Positions 1 through 8,356 of a stretch of 64,000 bases of DNA are shown one piece after another; position 1 is the first letter of the stretch, and each line of letters begins with the position of its first letter. Location of the stretch: positions 49,540 to 113,539 of the forward strand of contig CAJTQG010000005.1 in assembly GCA_910578605.1 (NCBI GenBank), given 5' to 3'. The notes beneath the pieces are model-generated. The model made no database searches and was not told where the DNA came from. It saw only the letters and a program-made list of their open reading frames with translations. The DNA is from an uncultured Lachnospiraceae bacterium. Its GTDB lineage: Bacteria; Bacillota; Clostridia; Lachnospirales; Lachnospiraceae. The position numbers and the translations under genes were made by a program.

Positions 1-1355
1 AGGAATTAAATGTAGTGACTCTGCCTGTGACAAAGCATAACCGACTGGAGGGAATTATTACTACGGAGGATATTGCGGAGGCATATATGGATGTGCATGA
101 CAGTCGTATTCTGGCTACGGCACATACAAAATTTCGTAATATTGTGGAGACACTGGATGGCAAGCTGCTGATAGGTGATTTGGAGGAATATTATGTGGAC
201 GGCAAGGTTTTGATTGCAGCCGCCAATCCAGATATGATGGAAAACTATATCGAAGAAAACGATTTGGTGATTTTGGGAAATCGCTATGAATCACAGTTAT
301 GTGCTATTGAGATGAAGGCAAGTTGTATTGTAGTATGTGATGGAGCAGAAGTTTCCTTGACCATACAAAAATTGGCGCAGGAGAAAAAATGTACGATTAT
401 TCAGTCCCCTCACGACACATATACAGTGGCTCGCTTGATTAATCAGAGTATGCCCATCAGTTATTTTATGAGCAGGGAAAATTTGATTACTTTTCGAACG
501 GATTCTCTAATTGAAGATATAAAAGGAATTATGGCAAAGAAGAGATTTCGTGATTTTCCGGTTTTGGATGGAAAAGGTCACTATGTAGGAATGATATCTA
601 GGCGCAATGTGTTGAATGCTGGGCGAAAAAAAGTGATTATGGTGGATCACAATGAAAAGAGCCAGGCGGTGGATGGCATTGACGGTGCAGAGGTGTTGGA
701 GATTATTGATCATCACAGATTAGGAACAGTGGAGACCCTGACTCCCATTTTTTTTCGCAATCAGCCATTAGGATGTACTGCCACTATTGTTTACCAGATG
801 TATATGGAAAAAGGAATAGAAATACCTAAGTCCATTGCGGGTTTGCTGTTGGGGGCTATTTTGTCGGATACGTTAATGTACCGCTCTCCCACCTGTACTG
901 CTGTGGATAAGATGGCTGCTCAGAATTTGGCGCAGATTGCAGGGGTAGATGCCGAGAAGTTTGCTACGGAAATGTTCAGTGCGGGAAGTGATTTGAAGTC
1001 TAAGACTTCAGAAGATATATTTTATCAGGATTTCAAGAAGTTTTCTGTGGAGGGCGTAAACTTTGGAATCGGTCAGATTAACTTTATGGGAGATAAAGAA
1101 ATGAAAGCCATAGAGGAGAGAATGATTGATTATATTGAGGAGCACTACAAAGGAAGTAGTTTGGATATGGTGTTCTTTATGATGACCAATATTATGGAGG
1201 AATCTACAAAGCTGCTGTACAAAGGAGGCCGCTGCGAGGAACTGCTGACAGTGGCTTTTGGAGTAGAGTGCAATGGACACAGTATTCAATTAGACGGCAT
1301 TGTCTCTAGAAAAAAACAATTATTGCCGCCGCTTATGGCTGCATTGCAGAATTAA
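1..1355 (+). CDS. ppaC: Manganese-dependent inorganic pyrophosphatase with regulatory CBS-DRTGG insert (5' truncated by window)
   Basis: Hydrolyses pyrophosphate in the cytoplasm. The frame is open to the left edge (codons from base 3), so the in-frame GTG at 15 is internal and the N-terminal DHH metal site lies outside the window. Visible parts are the end of a first CBS domain, a DRTGG-type domain, a second CBS domain (near FRDFPVLDGKGHYVG), the VDHNEKSQ motif, the DHH signature IIDHHR, and the DHHA2 substrate motif SRKKQ near the C terminus. CBS-DRTGG pyrophosphatases are known to be regulated by adenine nucleotides and Ap4A. The S1-domain gene follows 66 bases downstream on the same strand. 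The family call is confident; only the start is missing. Confidence 0.93.
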   Translation, partial: ELNVVTLPVTKHNRLEGIITTEDIAEAYMDVHDSRILATAHTKFRNIVETLDGKLLIGDLEEYYVDGKVLIAAANPDMMENYIEENDLVILGNRYESQLCAIEMKASCIVVCDGAEVSLTIQKLAQEKKCTIIQSPHDTYTVARLINQSMPISYFMSRENLITFRTDSLIEDIKGIMAKKRFRDFPVLDGKGHYVGMISRRNVLNAGRKKVIMVDHNEKSQAVDGIDGAEVLEIIDHHRLGTVETLTPIFFRNQPLGCTATIVYQMYMEKGIEIPKSIAGLLLGAILSDTLMYRSPTCTAVDKMAAQNLAQIAGVDAEKFATEMFSAGSDLKSKTSEDIFYQDFKKFSVEGVNFGIGQINFMGDKEMKAIEERMIDYIEEHYKGSSLDMVFFMMTNIMEESTKLLYKGGRCEELLTVAFGVECNGHSIQLDGIVSRKKQLLPPLMAALQN

Positions 1356-1421
1356 CAGATAGAAGATTTGTGAAAAGATGATAAATAGATAATGATAATA
1401 GGAAAGGGATGGGTAATCTAA

Positions 1422-2312
1422 ATGGAAAAGATGCAGGATTTGTTTGATGGAGAATTTAAAAAAGTAAAGGAGGGAGATATTCTTACAGGGACAGTCATTA
1501 GTGTAGGGGAGGAAGAGGTATATGTAGATTTGCATACTTATGCGGAGGGCGTTATTTCTAAGGAAGAATTAAGTGATGATCCTAATTTTGATATGCGTTC
1601 ACAGATAAAGGAAGGGGATGAGATAACAGCTACTGTTATCAAGGCTGCCAATGAGAATGACAATATTGTCTTGTCCAAAAGGGAGGCAAATGAACTTGTT
1701 GCCTGGGATGTGTTATCAAAATACAAGGAAGATGGAACTGTGCTTGACGTGAAGGTGTCTGGTATTGTAAATGCTGGTGTGATAGCATATGTGGAAGGCA
1801 TCCGTGGTTTTATTCCGGCCTCCAAGCTTGCATTGGAATATGTGGAGGATTTAAACACTTATCTGGGAAGAAATTTACAAGTTCAAGTAATCACAGTGGA
1901 CGAGGAGGCAAAAAAGTGTGTTCTCTCAGCGAAGGAAATACTGTTTGAACAGGAAAGACAAAAAAACAATTCCAAAATTGCCAAACTTGAAGTGGGAAGT
2001 ATTGTGGAGGGAACTGTGGATTCACTCCAGTCTTATGGTGCATTTATTGCGCTGGACAATGGATTGAGCGGTTTAGTACATGTTTCTCAAATTTGTGAGA
2101 AAAGAATAAAATCCCCTGCCTCTGTGTTAAAAGTAGGAGAAAGAGTAACTGCTAAAATTATAAAGATAGAAAATAATAAAATTAGTCTCAGTATAAAAGC
2201 GCTGCAGAATGTAGCAGAGGTGAGTTTGGAGGAGGAGGCTTTTGAATATAAGCAGACAGAAGAGGTAAGCACTGGACTTGGCAGTCTTCTGTCAGGATTG
2301 CACTTTGATTAA
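1422..2312 (+). CDS. S1 RNA-binding domain protein (ribosomal protein S1 homolog)
   Basis: A 296-residue cytoplasmic protein with three S1 (OB-fold) repeats at about residues 15-85, 100-172 and 190-262. The third has the typical GSIVEGTVDSLQSYGAFIAL start and a GLVHVSQI strand. It matches the short S1 homologs of Clostridia (YpfD-like), which bind RNA and may assist translation initiation or mRNA turnover. It has fewer repeats than the six of E. coli S1. The start ATG follows GGAAAGGGATGGG. It converges with the minus-strand flavin reductase with only 4 bases between stops, so any shared terminator must lie inside coding sequence. Confidence 0.85.
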   Translation: MEKMQDLFDGEFKKVKEGDILTGTVISVGEEEVYVDLHTYAEGVISKEELSDDPNFDMRSQIKEGDEITATVIKAANENDNIVLSKREANELVAWDVLSKYKEDGTVLDVKVSGIVNAGVIAYVEGIRGFIPASKLALEYVEDLNTYLGRNLQVQVITVDEEAKKCVLSAKEILFEQERQKNNSKIAKLEVGSIVEGTVDSLQSYGAFIALDNGLSGLVHVSQICEKRIKSPASVLKVGERVTAKIIKIENNKISLSIKALQNVAEVSLEEEAFEYKQTEEVSTGLGSLLSGLHFD

Positions 2313-2316
2313 AAGT

Positions 2317-2886
2317 TTATTTTTTTCTTTTTTTAACGGAGTAGCCAAATTTCCCAAGGGGTTTTCCAAGGGGAAGGTATTCGCCGTGAGAGTAGGCGGC
2401 CAGGCCGGCATGATTTAAGTGGAATGACTGACCGGCATCCATATAGGAATCATCCACGCTGACTCCAACTACATTAGCCAAAAACATATGATGGCTTCCT
2501 AAAGGTATAATTTGGGATACTTTACATTCTATATTAACAGGACTTTGGGCAATGCCAGGTGCATGTATATGTTGTGAACGTTGAGGCAGTAAGTTCATAG
2601 CGTGAAATTTATCTACGTTTCTGCCGGATTTCACGCCACAGTAATCAGCAGCAAATATTAAATCCTTTGAAACCAAATTTACAACAAATTCTCCCGATTC
2701 CTTTATTATGTCATAAGAGTAGCGCTCAGGCCGTACAGAGATTGAGAGCATAGCTGGATTTGTACAGATTGTTCCCGCCCAGGCAATTGTAATAATATTG
2801 GGGCGCTCCTCTCCCCGTTGACAGCTTACCATAACTGCAGGAAGGGGATAAAGCATATTTCCCGGTTTCCAATGTTGTTTTGCCAT
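2317..2886 (-). CDS. Flavin reductase family protein (FMN-binding split barrel)
   Basis: A 189-residue protein of the flavoredoxin/flavin reductase-like family, which binds FMN and passes electrons to partner proteins. Family features are the N-terminal PLPAVMVSC strand, the NIITIAWAGTICTNPAMLSISVRPERYSYDII block that forms the FMN site, GEFVVNLV, and the conserved DYCGVKSGRNVDKF segment. The start at 2886 (ATG) is preferred over an in-frame TTG at 2895, because AAAGGA lies about 10 bases before the ATG and almost touches the TTG. Its promoter region holds the tandem 49-base repeat at 2911-2989. The physiological partner is unknown. Confidence 0.85.
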   Translation of the reverse strand: MAKQHWKPGNMLYPLPAVMVSCQRGEERPNIITIAWAGTICTNPAMLSISVRPERYSYDIIKESGEFVVNLVSKDLIFAADYCGVKSGRNVDKFHAMNLLPQRSQHIHAPGIAQSPVNIECKVSQIIPLGSHHMFLANVVGVSVDDSYMDAGQSFHLNHAGLAAYSHGEYLPLGKPLGKFGYSVKKRKK

Positions 2887-2910
2887 AGATTCCAATCCTT
2901 TCCTTTGTTT

Positions 2911-2989
2911 TACAAGAGATACGTTTCCTATTATACCATGTAACCATCCGCAGGATGATTACAAGAGATACGTTTCATATTATACCACA
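2911..2989 (-). repeat. Tandem ~49-base interspersed repeat with hairpin, overlapping a promoter
   Basis: On the minus strand the word GAAACGTATCTCTTGTAA occurs twice, 49 bases apart, each preceded by TATAATAnG (-10-like boxes). Between the copies is a near-perfect hairpin, GTAATCATCC-TGC-GGATGGTTAC. A related tandem unit sits at 35614-35692, 32 kb away. It probably carries or borrows the promoter of the flavin reductase gene. Confidence 0.6.
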
Positions 2990-3073
2990 GAATTAGGCAT
3001 TTGCGAAACTCCTTCCTATCAATAAAATGAAGAACACTTAGAACTTCTTATCACAATAAGGTGTATCTAGTGG

Positions 3074-3095
3074 AAATTGTAAATTTATACAATTT
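3074..3095. promoter_or_regulatory. Operator-like inverted repeat upstream of OLD-family gene
   Basis: AAATTGTA and TACAATTT form an exact inverted repeat with a 6-base spacer, about 65 bases before the OLD-family start codon. The surrounding 2990-3160 stretch is AT rich and holds no other gene. It may be an operator or a weak hairpin; no regulator is implied by sequence alone. Confidence 0.3.
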
Positions 3096-3160
3096 AAAAC
3101 TGAAAATAATGAGTTTCACAATCACTTAAACAATTAAAAAAGTCTGAAAGGAGGGATGAA

Positions 3161-5017
3161 ATGAAAATTCAGTCTGTAGAGATTAAAAATTACAAGTCTA
3201 TTCGTCATCTGGTTATTGAGCAGGTGGAGAATGCCTGCATTTTTGTAGGAAAAAATAATACAGGGAAAACGGCAATATTAAATGCTATTCGTGCCGTGTT
3301 GGGAGATAAAAAGATTTCCCCAGGACAATTTTTTGATTCTTCCAAGAATATGGAAGTAAAGATGACGCTGGAAGTCAGTCAGGAGGACTTAAAACAGCTT
3401 TTTGAGCGAGGTGTAGTGTCAAAATATAAGAATTATGAGGACTGGTTTCAGGAATTTTGTGAGAGAATACCAGATTATCAGGAAAACATGCTGACTTTTA
3501 CCTATACGGTGAATCCTGAGGGAAGAGAGAAATACCGTGACAGTGTACATAAAAATAATCCTTATATTCCTTTGGTTCTTCCGAAAATGTACTATATCAA
3601 TCATAATCGTTATATGAAGGAATTTCATCAGGCATTGCTCTCGAATCTGGGAGGAACAGAGTTTGCTGCCCTAAAGGATAATAGATGTATGTTTGATAAA
3701 TCAAGGCCATGTAATCAATGTTTTCAGTGTATGGGTGTAATAGAAAAAAAACAGGCGGCACAGATGAATCTGTTCGAGACAGCAAAATTGATGGAATATA
3801 AGATGTTTCAGTTGAATTTAGAGAGTTTTTCAGAAAAGGTAAACTGGTATTTTCGTCAAAATGGAGCAAAGGGACAGAAAATTTTATATCAGGCTAAGTA
3901 TAATCCGGAAAGCGTGTTTCAAATTGAGTCTGTATTACACAATGAAGACAGAGATACCATAACAAATATCAATTCTATGGGAGCAGGAAGCCGCAGCATT
4001 TATTTATTATCGATGCTGGAAGCATATGTGGAGGAGAGTAGCTGTCTTCCCTGTATTATTATGATAGAAGATCCAGAAGCTTATCTGCATCCGCAAATGC
4101 AAAAAACAGCAAGTGAGATATTGTATCGGCTGGCAAAGAAAAATCAAGTTGTTTTTTCTACCCATTCTCCAAATATGATTTTTAATTTTTCTTCTAAGCA
4201 AATTAAGCAGGTAGTATTGGATGAGGAGTACAGCACAAAGGTAACAGAGAATACAGATATTGATCAGATATTAGATGATCTTGGCTATACGGCAAATGAT
4301 TTAATGAACGTAAGCTTTGTGTTTATTGTGGAGGGTAAGCAGGATTCTAACCGACTTCCCCTGCTTCTGGAAAAATATTACTCAGAAATATATGATGATG
4401 AAGGGAAACTGCAGCGAATTTCTATAATTGCCACAAACAGTTGTACGAATATTAAAACTTATGCCAATTTGAAGTATATTAACAAGCTGTATTTAAAAGA
4501 TCAGTTTTTGATGATACGTGACAGTGACGGTAAAAATCCAAAGCATCTAGTGAAGCAGCTTTGTAATTATTATAAGGCAAGAGATAGAGAGGATGTAGAT
4601 AAACTGCCTCGGGTGACGGAACGAAATGTGCTTGTCTTAAAATATTATTCTTTTGAGAATTATTTCTTAGACCCTAAGGTAATGGCTGAGATTGGAGTAG
4701 TTAAGAGTGAGGAGGATTTTTACAATATTTTATATAAAAAATATAAGGATTATTTATATAAAATACCAAGTGTGCGGCGCCTTTGCCGTTATAAGAATAT
4801 GAGAATCCACTCTAAAGAGGATTTGAAGAAAAATATGGAGTTGATAAAAATTTATGTGAGGGGGCACAATTTGTTCGACATTTTTTATGGAAGATGTCGA
4901 AGCGAATTGACAGATGTGCTGAAACGTTATATAGATGCGGCACCCAGAGAAAACTTTAAGGATATTCTGGATGCCATCGATTCGTTTGTATATTTTGAAA
5001 ATCGCAGAAAGCTTTAA
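3161..5017 (+). CDS. OLD-family ATP-dependent nuclease (ABC-type ATPase plus TOPRIM domain)
   Basis: 618 residues. The N-terminal ATPase has Walker A GKNNTGKT (30-37), signature-like SMGAGSRS (272-279), Walker B IIMIEDPEAYLHP (299-311) and an H-loop FSTHSPN (His335). The C-terminal TOPRIM domain has VEGK with Glu391 and the RDSDG acidic pair Asp454/Asp456 that should bind Mg2+. OLD proteins are DNA nucleases, some of them anti-phage. No UvrD-like helicase follows, so this is not a Gabija pair but a stand-alone (class 1-like) OLD. Unusual is a cysteine cluster, Cys176/184/187/190, in an insertion before the signature motif. The start follows GGAGGGATGAA. Its 3' end overlaps the convergent permease gene by 4 bases. 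Confidence 0.82.
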   Translation: MKIQSVEIKNYKSIRHLVIEQVENACIFVGKNNTGKTAILNAIRAVLGDKKISPGQFFDSSKNMEVKMTLEVSQEDLKQLFERGVVSKYKNYEDWFQEFCERIPDYQENMLTFTYTVNPEGREKYRDSVHKNNPYIPLVLPKMYYINHNRYMKEFHQALLSNLGGTEFAALKDNRCMFDKSRPCNQCFQCMGVIEKKQAAQMNLFETAKLMEYKMFQLNLESFSEKVNWYFRQNGAKGQKILYQAKYNPESVFQIESVLHNEDRDTITNINSMGAGSRSIYLLSMLEAYVEESSCLPCIIMIEDPEAYLHPQMQKTASEILYRLAKKNQVVFSTHSPNMIFNFSSKQIKQVVLDEEYSTKVTENTDIDQILDDLGYTANDLMNVSFVFIVEGKQDSNRLPLLLEKYYSEIYDDEGKLQRISIIATNSCTNIKTYANLKYINKLYLKDQFLMIRDSDGKNPKHLVKQLCNYYKARDREDVDKLPRVTERNVLVLKYYSFENYFLDPKVMAEIGVVKSEEDFYNILYKKYKDYLYKIPSVRRLCRYKNMRIHSKEDLKKNMELIKIYVRGHNLFDIFYGRCRSELTDVLKRYIDAAPRENFKDILDAIDSFVYFENRRKL

Positions 5018-6069
5018 GAATTTTGGGAGGCGGTGTAATGTTGGGTGATGTGGATTTCTTTTAGAAGTAAGTATCCTATTGGTCCTAAAATAAAGCCTGC
5101 AAGCCCAAATAGTCGATAACCAATGTAAAGGCTTAATAGGGATTCCACAGGGTGAATCCCTATTTTGTTGCCAATGATTTTTGGCTCTAAATATTGTCGG
5201 ACTAAGTAGCATATAATAAACAATATAGCAAGTATTACAGCGTAAAAGTATTCTCCCATTAGAATCATGATCAGCGCCCAGGGAATTAAAATTGCCCCGC
5301 AACCAATCATGGGAAGAGCATCTAAAAATCCGATGATAATACTGCATAAAAGTGCATAGGAATTATGACATAAGCTTAATCCGATAAACATAATAAGTGA
5401 TGTGAACAACATAATAATTAGTTGGGCTTTAAAGTAAGCGGTAAGTATGATTCGCAGTTTTCCGGTCACTAAGTTCATTTCCCTTGAGAAGAGATGAGAA
5501 TTTTTCTTATAGCGAAATAATTCCAAATCTTTTGTAAGAAAAAATGTAGATAAAATAAAAATTAATAGGGCGCCGAGAATTTCTACAAAGGAGACCATAG
5601 TGGGAATGGAGAAATTCATAACGGCGGGTATAATCTTTTCGGACGTTCTCTGGAAAAAATCGGAAATTCCGTTTTCTACTAGGTATGTTATGCTTCCATT
5701 GCGAAAGGAAAATGTTTTTTCAACACTGTAGCAAAACCTAGTTAGGTGAGAATTTAGCATATGCTCATAGAAATTCCAGTTTCTGAGGAGATAACAGAGT
5801 TCTATGTAGCATTGCCGAAGAATGTATCCTAACACCAAAATTAAAAATCCTAAAAATAACACAATAGGAATCATAGCACAGATAGTTTTGGGCAGATGTG
5901 TCTTTTCTCGCAGCCACAGAACGCAAGGATGCAGACAGACTGCACATGCATAGGCGAGAATAAATGGTAAAAACAGAGGAAGCAAAAATCGAAATGATAA
6001 ATAAAGTGCGATGCATGCTGCTGAAAATGTAAATAAAGTTTTATATTTTGCAAGTTGAGATGGGTTCAT
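5014..6069 (-). CDS. AI-2E family transporter / YtvI-like membrane protein
   Basis: A 351-residue polytopic membrane protein with about eight hydrophobic segments in the AI-2E transporter arrangement: an N-terminal pair (LFTFSAACIALYLSFRFLLP), a long central soluble/amphipathic part, then the conserved GFLDALPMIGCGAILIPWAL and LEPKIIGNKIGIHPVESLLSLYIG motifs. Members export signals or ions; in sporulating Firmicutes the YtvI branch is called a sporulation membrane protein. ATG at 6069 is chosen because GAGGAT lies 5-7 bases upstream; the longer frame to 6108 has no ribosome site. The substrate cannot be read from sequence. Confidence 0.8.
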   Translation of the reverse strand: MNPSQLAKYKTLFTFSAACIALYLSFRFLLPLFLPFILAYACAVCLHPCVLWLREKTHLPKTICAMIPIVLFLGFLILVLGYILRQCYIELCYLLRNWNFYEHMLNSHLTRFCYSVEKTFSFRNGSITYLVENGISDFFQRTSEKIIPAVMNFSIPTMVSFVEILGALLIFILSTFFLTKDLELFRYKKNSHLFSREMNLVTGKLRIILTAYFKAQLIIMLFTSLIMFIGLSLCHNSYALLCSIIIGFLDALPMIGCGAILIPWALIMILMGEYFYAVILAILFIICYLVRQYLEPKIIGNKIGIHPVESLLSLYIGYRLFGLAGFILGPIGYLLLKEIHITQHYTASQNS

Positions 6070-6234
6070 AGTAATCCTCATTTCTGCGCTGTGTAAATGT
6101 GTTAACATAATGGGATTATATGTTAATCAGCGCACAGTTCTCACTTCCATGTCTCATTTGAAAAGTGATTTAACATAATTGGCTCTATTAACAGTATGCA
6201 GACAAACTTCAAATTTATTCATAAGATTCTTACG

Positions 6235-6263
6235 TTGACCTTTTAACTTTCGTGTCATATAAT
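6235..6263 (+). promoter_or_regulatory. SigmaA promoter of the CDF transporter gene
   Basis: TTGACC at 6235-6240, a 17-base spacer, and a perfect TATAAT at 6258-6263. Transcription would start near 6270 and give a leader of about 215 bases before the CDF start codon. Confidence 0.75.
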
Positions 6264-6269
6264 GTTGGT

Positions 6270-6486
6270 ATCAAGTGAGGCAATATATTTTAGCTGAAGT
6301 TGATGGAGTGCCCTGAAGGGCACGCAGGTCATAAGGAATCCGCTTGTCATAAGGGTTCCTTCTTTGGCCAATTATAAAAAGGACTGGTGTATAATAGAAT
6401 GGTTACCTGTCAAAAAACGGAGGAACGATTTTTTCTAGGTGTTTGACGGAATGTGACTGTACATTGGTAATGGAAATGAGGAAGGC
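6270..6486 (+). promoter_or_regulatory. Long structured 5' leader of the CDF transporter, class unidentified
   Basis: The leader holds a GC hairpin GTGCCC-TGAA-GGGCAC (6308-6323) and a 9-bp hairpin AAGGAATCC/GGGTTCCTT (6333-6361). The second hairpin contains two copies of GTCATAAGG 19 bases apart. A second TATAAT occurs at 6390. I compared it by eye with the Mn (yybP-ykoY), NiCo and M-box patterns and it fits none. A metal-sensing or other cis-regulatory RNA is plausible but unproven. Confidence 0.4.
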
Positions 6487-7638
6487 ATGATTACATTATT
6501 GGCAAAGTTGTGTATTAAGAAAGAAACAGAGGAAGAAAAAAGAAAAGCATATGGTACATTGTGCGGCAGCGTTGGTATATTTTTAAATATTTGCTTATTT
6601 ATTGGGAAATATATAGGTGGGGTTATCAGCGGTTCTGTGGCAATTATGGCGGATGCCTTCAATAACTTATCGGATGCAGGATCTTCATTTGTGACGCTTG
6701 TAGGATTTTGGTTTGCCGGAAAAAAGCCGGATTCAGATCATCCCTTTGGACATGGAAGATTCGAATATATTTCAGGTTTTGTAGTATCTATGGCAATATT
6801 GCTGATGGGGGTAGAATTAGCCAGAACTTCTGTGGGAAAGATAATTCATCCTCAAGAAATTGATACGACAATGGCAGCATTTGTTATATTGCTGATTTCC
6901 GTGTGTGTGAAGGTATATATGTTTGCATATAATTATACCATTGGAAAAAAAATACATTCCATGGCTATGGCAGCAACAGCACTTGACAGTATCAGTGATG
7001 CCGTAGCCACTATGGTTGTATTTTTTTCTATGCTGATTGCAAAATATATTCATATTAATGTAGATGGAATCAGTGGCCTGATCGTGTCTGTGTTTATTTT
7101 GTACACTGGTTACAGTGCGGCGAGGGAAACGATTAGTCCGCTTCTAGGGAGGGCGCCGGACCCTGAGGTGGTGGAGAAAATAAAAGAAATAGTAAATAAA
7201 TACGAAGATGTGGTGGGAATGCATGATTTGGTAATTCACGACTATGGACCAGGCAGAATGATGGTATCTCTTCATGCAGAAGTGTCGGGAGCGGGCAATA
7301 TATTTGTGCTTCATGATGCTATAGATAGATTGGAAAAACATATTAACAAAGAACTTTGCTGTGAGACGGTGGTGCATATGGATCCTGTAGAGACTGATAA
7401 TCAGCAGATTCAGGAGATTAAAAGAGATGTGGAAAATAAGATTCGTCAGTACGACGAAGCAATGTCCATTCATGATTTTCGAGTGGTTCCCGGAAAGTCA
7501 GCAACCAACTTGCTTTTTGATTTGGTAGTTCCCTATAACAAGTCAGATACAAAAGAGCAGTTAGAGAACCAGATGGATCAGCTGGTGAAGGAGCTTGACA
7601 GTCAATATCATGCCATTATTCATATAGATAGGGCATAA
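6487..7638 (+). CDS. Cation diffusion facilitator (CDF) family divalent metal transporter
   Basis: 383 residues. Six membrane segments come first, with metal-site motifs DAFNNLSDAG in helix 2 (about residues 57-66), the conserved loop DHPFGHGRFEY, and ALDSISDA in helix 5. A cytoplasmic C-terminal domain follows (about 210-300, GMHDLVIHDYGPGRMMVSLHAEV) with an extra tail of about 80 residues. CDF proteins export Zn, Mn, Fe, Co or Cd by proton antiport as dimers; the long Clostridia type with an extended tail is often a Mn or Fe exporter, so metal identity stays open. It is monocistronic: own promoter at 6235 and no following gene on this strand. Confidence 0.9.
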   Translation: MITLLAKLCIKKETEEEKRKAYGTLCGSVGIFLNICLFIGKYIGGVISGSVAIMADAFNNLSDAGSSFVTLVGFWFAGKKPDSDHPFGHGRFEYISGFVVSMAILLMGVELARTSVGKIIHPQEIDTTMAAFVILLISVCVKVYMFAYNYTIGKKIHSMAMAATALDSISDAVATMVVFFSMLIAKYIHINVDGISGLIVSVFILYTGYSAARETISPLLGRAPDPEVVEKIKEIVNKYEDVVGMHDLVIHDYGPGRMMVSLHAEVSGAGNIFVLHDAIDRLEKHINKELCCETVVHMDPVETDNQQIQEIKRDVENKIRQYDEAMSIHDFRVVPGKSATNLLFDLVVPYNKSDTKEQLENQMDQLVKELDSQYHAIIHIDRA

Positions 7639-7766
7639 TGAGATTATTAAATCTATATATTATTTTTTAATAATTCTTAATTGTTTTTTTATAAACCAAA
7701 CACAATTTGGACACAAAGTTTATTTATACTTTGTACATACTATTAAACAGATAGTATACAACTTAA

Positions 7767-7859
7767 CATTTTCATAACTCTGCTGGATGTGAGGTTTAAG
7801 CTTTGCATCCAGCATCCCCCCGAATGATTGGAATCATAGTATTATGATTCCTTTTTTTT
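7767..7859 (+). ncRNA. Candidate small RNA with C6 linker and intrinsic terminator
   Basis: Possible promoter TTGTAC (7731-7736), 18-base spacer, TATACA (7755-7760). The predicted ~93-nt transcript has hairpin GCTGGATG/CATCCAGC (7782-7789, 7806-7813), a single-stranded CCCCCC (7816-7821), and a strong terminator. It could instead be the 3' UTR of the CDF mRNA. C-rich single-stranded motifs are known in Firmicutes small RNAs that pair with Shine-Dalgarno sequences. Confidence 0.4.
7830..7859 (+). terminator. Intrinsic terminator downstream of the CDF gene
   Basis: GGAATCATA-gtat-TATGATTCC followed by eight T. Perfect 9-bp stem. Confidence 0.85.
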
Positions 7860-8021
7860 CTTATAAAATTGACTGGCCGCCTTTGATAGCACTGTCATGG
7901 ATGAAAGTAGATTGCTTTATGTCATGCACATATATTGGCTGTTTGCTTGGAATTACTTTCATAGTGAAACCTACTTTACTATAAAGAAAAAACTTCGGGG
8001 GATGCAGGGCGGCGGTGGGAG
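7860..8021. other. Gap without a supported gene
   Basis: Between the terminator and the end of spoIIID. An open frame on the plus strand from 7897 runs antisense through spoIIID, has no ribosome site and no recognisable product. ATGAAAGTA and TACTTTCAT form a loose inverted repeat here. Nothing else seen. Confidence 0.4.
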
Positions 8022-8282
8022 TTATTCATGCTCTTTCTCGTGCATGTATTTTTCCTTAGTCGCCATTCCTCCGCGAATGTGCCGCTCTGATTTGTTGGTA
8101 TCGAGTACCTTGCGAGCCTGGGCTGCCAATGTAGGATTTACCAAAACCAAACGTTCGATTAAATCCTTATGTGCGGTACTCTTGCTCACTCCGAATTTTT
8201 TTGCTGCCTGACGTACAGTAGCATTTGTCTCGATAATATATTGCCCAATGGCGATAGAACGCTGCTCAATATAATCTTTCAA
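8022..8282 (-). CDS. spoIIID: Sporulation transcriptional regulator SpoIIID
   Basis: An 86-residue DNA-binding protein of the mother-cell sporulation cascade, where SpoIIID modulates sigmaE genes. Sequence hallmarks are KDYIEQRSIAIGQYIIETNATVRQAAKKFGVSKSTAHKDL (helix-turn-helix at about 22-45) and the family-specific ERLVLVNPTLAAQARKVLDTNKSERHIRGGMATKEKY. The start is TTG at 8282, supported by AGGGGA with a 6-base gap; the whole conserved N terminus is then kept. In Bacilli and Clostridia spoIIID is often near mbl/mreB; here mbl lies 10 kb away with an accessory surface-protein block in between. It is direct evidence that the host is an endospore former. Confidence 0.96.
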   Translation of the reverse strand: MKDYIEQRSIAIGQYIIETNATVRQAAKKFGVSKSTAHKDLIERLVLVNPTLAAQARKVLDTNKSERHIRGGMATKEKYMHEKEHE

Positions 8283-8328
8283 TGAAATCCCCTATAAAAT
8301 GTTGTTGATACATTGTATGCGGAAGAAA

Positions 8329-8356
8329 TAAAAAAAGAACTTACAATGGTAAGTTC
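8329..8356 (-). terminator. Intrinsic terminator (minus strand) ending the candidate RNA
   Basis: GAACTTAC-catt-GTAAGTTC followed by seven T on the minus strand. It lies upstream of spoIIID in the same direction, so it must end a transcript other than spoIIID. Confidence 0.75.

Noticed and set aside
3161..5017. Gabija defence system
   Set aside because: No UvrD-like GajB gene next to the OLD-type gene; the neighbour is a convergent permease.
6300..6400. Mn, NiCo or Mg riboswitch in the CDF leader
   Set aside because: Core motifs of these classes were not found by eye; kept only as an unidentified leader.
7897..8211. 104-residue plus-strand open frame
   Set aside because: Antisense to spoIIID, no ribosome site, cysteine/leucine-rich nonsense composition.
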